Source of the DNA: Tranquillimonas rosea
Lineage (GTDB): Bacteria; Pseudomonadota; Alphaproteobacteria; Rhodobacterales; Rhodobacteraceae
Direction of reading: 5' to 3'
Assembly: GCF_900111315.1 (NCBI RefSeq)
Contig: NZ_FOGU01000018.1
Location: 1 to 59,137, forward strand
Length of the DNA: 59,137 bases
Under the pieces are notes generated by a model that made no database searches, was not told the DNA's origin, and saw only the letters and a program-made list of their open reading frames with translations. Positions 53,283 through 59,137 of the stretch are shown piece after piece. Each line of letters starts with the position of its first letter. Position 1 is the first letter of the stretch. The translations under genes were made by a program, and so were the position numbers.

Positions 53283-54264
53283 GGCCCCAGGGCTCGACCT
53301 CGATCAGGTCGGGCCCCGATTCCGTCTGGAAGCTGCAGCCGTGGCTTTCCAGAAGCGCCCGCGCGCGGACATCGTGGGAGATCGCCGCGTCGTCCAGCCA
53401 TTCCGCGAAGCGGTTCACGATGCGGCGGTTGAAGTGGCGGGCCGGACAGACAAGCCAATAGGCGGGAAAGTCCACCACCGGGATGTCCGGAAAGGCCGGC
53501 ACCAGCTCACCCCGCTCGAGATCGGGCAGGCACAACGTCGCGCTGTCGAGCGCGAGGCCCGCGCCCTGCTTGGCGGTCTCGATCGACATCGACGAGCGGT
53601 CGTAGCGGAACGGATAGTCGTAATCCTCGAGCTCGACCTGGTTGGCGGCGAGCCACAGGTCCCATCGGAACATCGCCTTGACGCTGTCGATCAGCCGCGC
53701 CGCCGAGAGCCTCTCGGCCACCGTGTCGCCCGCGGCAGCCATCCTGTCGCGATAGCCCGGCGCGCAGAGCGGCAACACGAGGTCGTTCATCACTGGCCGC
53801 TCCGCGACCCCGGCCCAGCCCCCGACGCCGTAGCGAAGGTCGAGGTCGACCGCGTCGGTGTCGAAGTTCGAGAAATCCGGTGTTGCGTCGACCCTGATGT
53901 TCCAGTCGAGGTTCTGCTCGGCAAAGCTGGCGATCCGCGGTCCCAGCCAGCGCACGCCGAAACTGGGCGACACGCGCAGGGTCAGGTTGCGCACCTCCCG
54001 GTGACGCGAGATCGCGTTGCCGGTGTTGCGCAGCGCCGCAAAGGCCCGCGTCGTCGCCTGGAACAGCCGGTCACCCTCTTCGGTCAGGCTCATCCGCCTC
54101 TTTTCCCGACGGAACAGCCGGACGCCGAACTGCGTCTCCAGAAGCTTGATCTGCTGGCTGATGGCGGATGGGGTGACGCCCAGCTCTTCGGCGGCCTTGG
54201 TGACCGATCCGAGCCGCGCGACCGCCTCGAAATGCTCCGTGCCCTTGAGGTTGATGTTCCGCAT
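53269..54264 (-). CDS. LysR-family regulator (GcvA-like)
   Basis: A 331-aa regulator. The N-terminal winged helix-turn-helix reads FEAVARLGSVTKAAEELGVTPSAISQQIKLLETQFGVRLFRREKRRMSLTEEGDRL, and the rest is a periplasmic-binding-like effector domain. By position at the end of the locus it may control the TRAP and transketolase operon, though it does not face that promoter as LysR regulators usually do. Confidence 0.85.
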   Translation of the reverse strand: MRNINLKGTEHFEAVARLGSVTKAAEELGVTPSAISQQIKLLETQFGVRLFRREKRRMSLTEEGDRLFQATTRAFAALRNTGNAISRHREVRNLTLRVSPSFGVRWLGPRIASFAEQNLDWNIRVDATPDFSNFDTDAVDLDLRYGVGGWAGVAERPVMNDLVLPLCAPGYRDRMAAAGDTVAERLSAARLIDSVKAMFRWDLWLAANQVELEDYDYPFRYDRSSMSIETAKQGAGLALDSATLCLPDLERGELVPAFPDIPVVDFPAYWLVCPARHFNRRIVNRFAEWLDDAAISHDVRARALLESHGCSFQTESGPDLIEVEPWGLSRS

Positions 54265-54523
54265 GCGTCCTTTCTAGTCCAGCGAACCCGCGTAATCACC
54301 CCACCGCGCGGCGGTAGGGCCGAAATTCGACGCCGACCTGGTTTGGTCCCCACGCCGCTCTCCGCCCCGACGAGCGAGCTTTCGCCAGTGCCGTGCACAG
54401 GAACAGGCGAACCGTGGCCCATGCGTGACGGTGGGGGAGCCGGGCAGGGGGCAGGGACGTTTCCCAAGTGGCGCGAAACCGGGCAACGGAGCCCGCATTC
54501 GCCGCAGTCGTGGAGGACTTGTC
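54265..54523. other. Gap between LysR and PRC-barrel genes
   Basis: About 260 bases that should carry the promoters of both divergent genes. I see no clear -35/-10 pair, repeat or small gene. Confidence 0.3.
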
Positions 54524-55159
54524 ATGTTCAAGAATGCTGCAGTTATTTCGCTGGCGACCATGCTCGCCGTATCTCCCGCCTTCGCGCAGGAGGAGGCCCA
54601 GTCCGAGGGGCAGGCATCTGAAGAGGCCCAGCCCGAGGAGCAGGCGTCGCCCGAGGCGTCTTCCGAGGCCGTCCCGACTTCCGACGCTGTTGTCCCCGAA
54701 CAGGAACAGCCAGAGATGCGGGCGGACTGGATCACCGGCGCGACCATCATGTCGACCAGCGGTGAGCGGATCGGCCCGATCCAGGACATCATGATCGATT
54801 CCGAGAGCGGCCAGGTCACGGCGGCGATCGTCGGCGTCGGCGGGTTCCTCGGGATCGGTACCAAGCAGATCGCGGTCGCCTGGGACCAGCTTCAGATCGA
54901 CTATGACGGGCAGGAGGTCCAGATGGACCTCACGCGCGAGGAAGCCGAGGCCGCGCCCGAATATGTGTTCCGTGAGCGTCAGCAGCCGCCGGCGCCCGAG
55001 CCGGCGACCGACGGCATGGGCACGGGGACCGGCGGCGAGTCGACGGGCGGCATGGGCACCGGCACCGGTACGACCGCCACGGGCGGCACCTCCGGCATGG
55101 CCACCGGCGGCGAGGCGACCGGTGGTGGCGCGAACGGAGGCGAGGCGACGTCCAACTAG
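54524..55159 (+). CDS. PRC-barrel domain protein, exported
   Basis: A 211-aa protein. The signal peptide is MFKNAAVISLATMLAVSPAFAQ. An acidic Glu/Ser/Ala-rich region (about 22-60) is followed by a PRC barrel (about 65-135, ADWITGATIMSTSGERIGPIQDIMIDSESGQVTAAIVGVGGFLGIGTKQIAVAWDQL). The tail is low complexity, rich in glycine and threonine with repeated GTGT and GGE. ATG 54524 is chosen because TGGAGGA lies upstream. Role unknown; such proteins are common in alphaproteobacterial envelopes. Confidence 0.82.
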   Translation: MFKNAAVISLATMLAVSPAFAQEEAQSEGQASEEAQPEEQASPEASSEAVPTSDAVVPEQEQPEMRADWITGATIMSTSGERIGPIQDIMIDSESGQVTAAIVGVGGFLGIGTKQIAVAWDQLQIDYDGQEVQMDLTREEAEAAPEYVFRERQQPPAPEPATDGMGTGTGGESTGGMGTGTGTTATGGTSGMATGGEATGGGANGGEATSN

Positions 55160-55180
55160 AGACGCCCTACCAGTCCCAAA

Positions 55181-55210
55181 AGGCCCCGTGTGGCGAGCCG
55201 CACGGGGCCT
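55181..55210 (+). terminator. Hairpin after PRC-barrel gene
   Basis: AGGCCCCGTG (55181-55190) pairs perfectly with CACGGGGCCT (55201-55210). It lies 21 bases after the stop but lacks a T run, so it may slow rather than end transcription. Confidence 0.45.
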
Positions 55211-55347
55211 CGCCCGCGCCGTGCATGCGCCACCCGAAGCCGGGCCTGCACATGCCGACCGCGACGGGAACCTGGCGCGGTATTGGAGGTTATCGGCACG
55301 CCGGACGCGGCGTGTCGCGCCCATTCATGACAGGCTGACCCCGAGAC

Positions 55348-57132
55348 ATGGCTGACCTTACCGGGATCGACGAGTCCCTGATCGCGCTCGTCCTCCTTGC
55401 GCTGCTCTTCGTCGCGTTCGCGCTGGAGAAATACCCGCCCGATGTCACCGCCGCCGGAGCGGCGGGGCTCTTCATCGTGCTCGGTCTCGTCCCGACGGAC
55501 GAGGTCATGGCGGTCTTCTCGAACTCCGCCCCCATCACGATCGCGGCGATGTTCGTCGTCTCGGGCGCCCTCGTGCGGACGGGCGTGCTGGACGCGCTGG
55601 CAAACCTAGTGATCGGGCGCGCCCAAAGCCGGCCGGTCCTTGCGTTGGGCATCTTCCTCTTGGCGACGATCGCGGCCTCCGCCTTCATGAACAACACGCC
55701 CGTCGTGCTGGTGCTGATCCCGGTGGTCATCCGCCTCGCGGCAAGCCTGAAGATCGCGCCCACGCGGCTGCTCATCCCGCTGTCCTATGCCGCCATCCTT
55801 GGCGGGACCTGCACGCTGATCGGCACCTCGACGAACCTCCTCGTTGACGGGATCGCCCAGGAAAGCGGGCTCGAGCCGTTCTCGATCTTCGAGATCGCGC
55901 CGGTCGGCATCGTCGTGGCGCTCGTCGGGGCCAGCGCGATGCTGCTGCTCGGCAATACCCTTCTGCCGGACCGTGGCTCGCGCGAGGGAAGCGACCGGAG
56001 CACCGAGACGACGTACCTGTCCGAGGTGACGATCCTCTCGGGCTACCCTTATCTGGGAAACGCGCTGTCAGAGATCGCGGATTTCCGACGGTCGGACATT
56101 CGGGTCACTGGCCTGCGACGGGCAGGCAGGATCGAACGTGGCGCGCTGTCGGACCGGGTCCTGCGGGCGGGCGACGCGCTGGTCATCACCGCGACCACCT
56201 CAGAGCTTCTTACACTGGCCGAACAGCCCGGCCTGCGTGTCGGCCTGAGGCGGTCGATCGAGCTTGATGCCGAGGCCAAGCCCCATGTGGCCGAGGCGAT
56301 CATCACCCCCTCCCGCCGCAGCTCGGGTGTCCGCATCGCCGACCTGGCGCTGGGGCGCCGGGCCGGTGTCCGCGTGCTGGGCGCGTTCCGGTCCCAGCAC
56401 ATCGCCGGCGCGGACCTGTCGAGCGTGCGTCTGCGGCCCGCCGACAAGCTGCTGCTCGAAGGCACCCCCGAGGGGTTCCGGGAACTCGCCCGCCGCGGCG
56501 ACGTCGTCTCGGTGACAGAGCCGGGCGGACGCGCCTATCGGCGGGCGCAGGCCCCGATCGCAGTGCTGACCCTCGTGGGGATCGTCGTGCTCGCGGCGCT
56601 CGGCGTCATGCCCATCGGGGTGCTCGCCCTCGTGGGCGTCGCGGCCATCCTGGTGCTGCGCTGCATCGACAACGACGAGGCGTGGCAGTCGATCGATGCG
56701 TCGATCCTGGTGCTGATCTTCTCCATGCTGATCGTCGGGGCGGGGCTGGAGGCCACCGGGGCGGTGGAGATGCTGGTGAGCATGCTGTCGCCATGGCTCA
56801 ACGGCCTGCCGCCGCATGTCACGCTGCTGGCGGTCTACCTGCTGGGGTCTCTTCTGACCGAGACGGTCACCAACAACGCCGTTGCCGTGATCCTGACGCC
56901 GATCGTCATCTCGCTCGCCGAGCAACTCGGCGTCGATCCGCGCCCCTTCGTCGTCGCGGTCATGTTCGCCGCGAGCGCGAGCTTCGCGACGCCCATCGGT
57001 TATCAGACGAACACCCTCGTCTACGGCGCCGGAAACTACCTCTTCCGCGACTTCCTCAAGGTCGGCATCCCGATGAACCTGATCGTCGGCGTCACCGCGG
57101 TCCTCACGATCAGCGTGGCATTCCCGATGTGA
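55348..57132 (+). CDS. SLC13-family transporter with TrkA-C domains
   Basis: A 594-aa membrane protein. Two halves of membrane helices carry the repeated family motif (FMNNTPVVLVLIPVVIRLA with LGGTCTLIGTSTNLLVDG, and TETVTNNAVAVILTPIVISLA with TPIGYQTNTLVYGAGNY). Two TrkA-C (RCK) domains at about 210-290 and 300-390 lie between them. Such transporters carry sulfate, dicarboxylates or related anions with sodium. Confidence 0.92.
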   Translation: MADLTGIDESLIALVLLALLFVAFALEKYPPDVTAAGAAGLFIVLGLVPTDEVMAVFSNSAPITIAAMFVVSGALVRTGVLDALANLVIGRAQSRPVLALGIFLLATIAASAFMNNTPVVLVLIPVVIRLAASLKIAPTRLLIPLSYAAILGGTCTLIGTSTNLLVDGIAQESGLEPFSIFEIAPVGIVVALVGASAMLLLGNTLLPDRGSREGSDRSTETTYLSEVTILSGYPYLGNALSEIADFRRSDIRVTGLRRAGRIERGALSDRVLRAGDALVITATTSELLTLAEQPGLRVGLRRSIELDAEAKPHVAEAIITPSRRSSGVRIADLALGRRAGVRVLGAFRSQHIAGADLSSVRLRPADKLLLEGTPEGFRELARRGDVVSVTEPGGRAYRRAQAPIAVLTLVGIVVLAALGVMPIGVLALVGVAAILVLRCIDNDEAWQSIDASILVLIFSMLIVGAGLEATGAVEMLVSMLSPWLNGLPPHVTLLAVYLLGSLLTETVTNNAVAVILTPIVISLAEQLGVDPRPFVVAVMFAASASFATPIGYQTNTLVYGAGNYLFRDFLKVGIPMNLIVGVTAVLTISVAFPM

Positions 57133-57340
57133 GGGCGTCTTGGGCGGCGGAACAGATGTCTCGCGTACGCCCATGAATCGCCCGTCCCGACGGGTGGAAT
57201 CGAACAATGCGGCTGTCAGGGACCGGAGACAGGAACGGACAAGCCCCCCACCCAAACGTGGTTCTTTCCGCCACCTTTCGGCGCCTTTTCAAGGGCTTGA
57301 GGCCGTCACCGCCCGGCCTGTCCCCACGGGGAATTTCGCC
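57133..57340. other. Gap between transporter and tRNA-Ser
   Basis: About 210 bases with no supported gene. Confidence 0.3.
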
Positions 57341-57370
57341 TTGTAAATCCTATGGTTGGCGGGCTATACG
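57341..57370 (+). promoter_or_regulatory. Possible tRNA-Ser promoter
   Basis: TTGTAA (57341-57346) and TATACG (57365-57370) lie 18 bases apart, seven bases before the tRNA 5' end. Confidence 0.35.
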
Positions 57371-57377
57371 CGTCGGC

Positions 57378-57467
57378 GGAGACGTGGCCGAGTGGTCGAA
57401 GGCGCTCCCCTGCTAAGGGAGTAGGCCCGGAAGGGTCTCGAGGGTTCGAATCCCTTCGTCTCCGCCA
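57378..57467 (+). tRNA. tRNA-Ser (GCT)
   Basis: A complete 90-base cloverleaf with the long variable arm of serine tRNA. The acceptor stem is GGAGACG/CGTCTCC, the anticodon stem-loop CTCCC-CTGCTAA-GGGAG gives anticodon GCT, the T-arm has GGTTCGAATCC, and CCA is encoded. Its last 17 bases are repeated at 58770-58786, where an integrase element ends. Confidence 0.96.
57451..57467. repeat. att core at tRNA-Ser 3' end (left copy)
   Basis: TCCCTTCGTCTCCGCCA at the tRNA end recurs exactly at 58770-58786, in the same orientation. The next bases on each side differ. Confidence 0.85.
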
Positions 57468-57558
57468 TTCTCATATTTATTACCCTTGTTTCAGTGGCTT
57501 ATACCCCAAACGGGCGAACTTGCTCCGTAGGTTCGCCATGTTTTGTTCGAGGTGCGTT

Positions 57559-58596
57559 CTACTTGAGTCTCGTGATGCCATCGGTAGCGAGTGTAGGGCG
57601 GTTCACGTCCTTTGTGTAGCGGTCCACTTCCGCGAGTGTCTTGTGACCGGTAACAGCCATGATCTCGTGCGGCGTTGCACCTGCTTCGGCCAGACGTCGT
57701 GCGATGGCTTTCCTGAGGCCGTGCGACGTGCACTCCGGAAGACCTGCCTTGTCGCACCATGTCCGCATTTGGTTCCCCAATCCGTTGGGGGAGCGACCGC
57801 GTCCATACTTGGTCTGGAGGAAAGTGAAGGCGCCTGATGGGCAGTTGTTCATCACAGCGCGAAGCTGGTGATGAATCGGTATGTCGATGAGCACCCCTCC
57901 GCTGTTTTCCGTCTTCTGGCGTCTGTAGCGCAGTCTATCGCCGTGGACATTTCCTCGACCCAGCTTGACCGCGTCCGACCTCGCGGCCCCGGTATAAAGC
58001 ATCAGGGTCATCGCTGTATGGGCAACGCTTCCGGGCTTATGGACCGCGTAGAACTTCTCGATCTCGGCCTCGCTCCAAGTATGAAAGCCGCCCGATCGCT
58101 CCTTTAGGCGCTTCACGTTGTTCGCCGGATTGTCCAGGCTCCAGTCGAGATCCACCGCAAGGTCCATCAGCGCCCTCAGTCGATCCAGCAAGTTGTTCCC
58201 GGCAGAAGGCGTCTCAATTTTTTCCGCCAGAATTGTTTGGATATGCCGACGCTTGAGACCGATCGCACTCTTGGTGCCATGCTCCTCGCGGAACCGCTCC
58301 AGAATGCCCCTGTAGGTGTTCTTCGTGCTGGGCTTCAGCCCCAGATAGGCTGCCGATCGATAGTAGCGGGCGATTAGGTCGGATATCGACTTCGGGATGG
58401 TTTTTCCGGCTCCGGCACCAGGACCGGAGCGCAGTCCTGCGACCGCATCCTCGTAGCGGCGAACGAAATCCGGGGACCCATAATCTGACCCAAGCTCGGC
58501 AGAAAATCCCTTCCGCCGAAAGCGCCAACGCCGTGTTCCGTGCCGATCGTAGTAAGCCGACGCACCCGGAAATTCCCTCCTCACGCGCCTGCTCAT
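57559..58596 (-). CDS. Tyrosine site-specific integrase
   Basis: A 345-aa integrase. The N-terminal SAM-like core-binding domain is at about 65-160 (ISDLIARYYRSAAYLGLKPSTKNTYRGILERF). The catalytic domain has the first arginine in MLYTGAARSDAVKL, then HGLRKAIARRLAEAG (H-x-x-R), the second histidine in VTGHKTLAEVDRYT and the tyrosine in DRYT. It points toward tRNA-Ser, its likely target. The start is ATG 58596. Confidence 0.92.
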   Translation of the reverse strand: MSRRVRREFPGASAYYDRHGTRRWRFRRKGFSAELGSDYGSPDFVRRYEDAVAGLRSGPGAGAGKTIPKSISDLIARYYRSAAYLGLKPSTKNTYRGILERFREEHGTKSAIGLKRRHIQTILAEKIETPSAGNNLLDRLRALMDLAVDLDWSLDNPANNVKRLKERSGGFHTWSEAEIEKFYAVHKPGSVAHTAMTLMLYTGAARSDAVKLGRGNVHGDRLRYRRQKTENSGGVLIDIPIHHQLRAVMNNCPSGAFTFLQTKYGRGRSPNGLGNQMRTWCDKAGLPECTSHGLRKAIARRLAEAGATPHEIMAVTGHKTLAEVDRYTKDVNRPTLATDGITRLK

Positions 58597-58769
58597 GCGA
58601 CACCAAGCTCGGCGTCAGAAATTTGCATCCGAACGATCAGAACATCGACATTCGGTGGAAATTTCGCCGGTGAAAGGTTCGCCAGATGTGGAAATTCGCG
58701 AAGCCGGCGAAGGTATGCGGTATTGTAGGTTCGCCAGCATAGAATGTTGATTCTACTTGAAGGGGTCAG

Positions 58770-58786
58770 TCCCTTCGTCTCCGCCA
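58770..58786. repeat. att core, right copy (tRNA-Ser)
   Basis: Exact 17-bp direct repeat of tRNA-Ser positions 57451-57467; the sequence before it (GGGGTCAG) is not tRNA-like. Confidence 0.85.
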
Positions 58787-59137
58787 CTTGCCCCTGAGAA
58801 AGCGTTCTCGCGATCCGACTGCGGCCGGATTTTCTCGTTGTTTTCGAGGGTCATGCGGGAAGAGCTGAGCACTGCCCTTGCCGCCAAGAGCCCAGAAGGC
58901 GGTCTCTCAGGGCCGATATTCTCCGGACCTCACGACTGCGCGGATTTGGTGAACAGCCTATAAATATATGGAATAAAGTGGATTTTTTCCCTTGGTGGCC
59001 GAGCACTTCGAAGCTGGTCCCGGCCGGTCCAATCGCGACCAGGTGAGGTGCTCCCCATTTCTTGGACAGGAACTGGCGGTTTCTAAGCTACTCTCCGGGT
59101 CTCCTGGTCGGTTTGCATGATCGTCGTGCCGGTGCGG
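58787..59137. other. Region after the right att site
   Basis: About 350 bases with no supported gene. From about 59041 the string GTGAGGTGCTCCCCATTTCT and the following TTGGACAGG look like the end of an IS3-family element that continues past the window, but no transposase is visible. Confidence 0.3.

Larger units (their letters stand above)
57468..58786. mobile_element. Minimal integrase-only element in tRNA-Ser
   Basis: 1,319 bases between two 17-bp copies of the tRNA-Ser end. The only gene is a complete-looking tyrosine integrase. Short repeats of the core GGTTCGCCA lie close to both ends (57528-57538, 58674-58684 and 58726-58736, with an inverted partial copy at 57512-57520), which look like integrase arm sites. 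Either the cargo was deleted or the element was always this small. Confidence 0.7.

Noticed and set aside
55222-55340. Short frame between the PRC-barrel and SLC13 genes
   Set aside because: No ribosome site and no recognisable feature; it lies just after a hairpin.
58757-58963. Frame starting before the right tRNA-Ser att core
   Set aside because: Its first codons are the att repeat itself and the rest shows no likeness to a protein.

Overview
The window looks like the chromosome of a Rhodobacteraceae (Roseobacter-group) alphaproteobacterium. The evidence is the 5S rRNA followed by initiator tRNA at the end of an rRNA operon, the flagellar cluster with the alphaproteobacterial genes flaF, flbT and DUF1217, the ubiE-ubiB pair facing mutM, and a dnaA-dnaN-recF-gyrB replication block. 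Core DNA is very GC-rich, while parts of the first 14 kb are clearly richer in A+T.

Positions 1-303 are the tail of an rRNA operon (5S, tRNA-fMet). Positions 304-12478 are an integrated mobilizable island. It lies between the 3' end of tRNA-fMet and an exact 13-bp copy of that end at 12466-12478. It carries a large serine recombinase whose stop codon lies inside the tRNA gene, a resolvase-like paralogue that appears to lack the catalytic serine, a 68-aa coupled protein, a frameshifted SRAP protein, a secreted ClpP-like protein divergent from a three-gene operon of small exported or membrane proteins, a PemK/MazF-like pair, a DUF262-HEPN pair that resembles a defence module, and a MobV/Pre-type relaxase. 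No type IV secretion genes are present, so it looks mobilizable rather than self-transmissible. Just beyond it are the 3' end of a second serine recombinase, which points to stacked insertions at the same tRNA, and an IS3-family copy whose transposase has lost its DDE glutamate.

Positions 14162-30989 hold a flagellar cluster: SLT transglycosylase, flhA, fliR, flhB, a FliJ-like gene, fliL, flgH, flgA, flgG, flgF, fliQ, fliE, flgC, flgB, fliI, DUF1217, flbT, flaF, flagellin, a FlgN-like gene, flgJ, fliK and flgD. Several essential flagellar genes (fliF, fliG, fliM, fliN, fliP, flgE, flgI, flgK, flgL, motAB) are not here. Positions 31280-36732 hold a phosphotransferase, ubiB, ubiE, mutM, an enoyl-CoA hydratase, a 47-aa membrane peptide and rpsT. 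Positions 37386-44853 hold dnaA, dnaN, recF, a DUF1697 gene broken by an amber codon, a LysE-type exporter and gyrB.

Positions 45002-54264 are a catabolic locus. A dihydroxyacetone-kinase-family kinase and a TIM-barrel isomerase are transcribed leftwards. A split transketolase, an SDR and a three-part TRAP transporter are transcribed rightwards, and a LysR regulator follows. The set resembles a non-oxidative route for a branched or short ketose; D-apiose/apulose is the best guess, by analogy only. Next come a PRC-barrel protein and an SLC13-type transporter. The window ends with tRNA-Ser(GCT) and a 1.3-kb element that holds only a tyrosine integrase between 17-bp copies of the tRNA 3' end.
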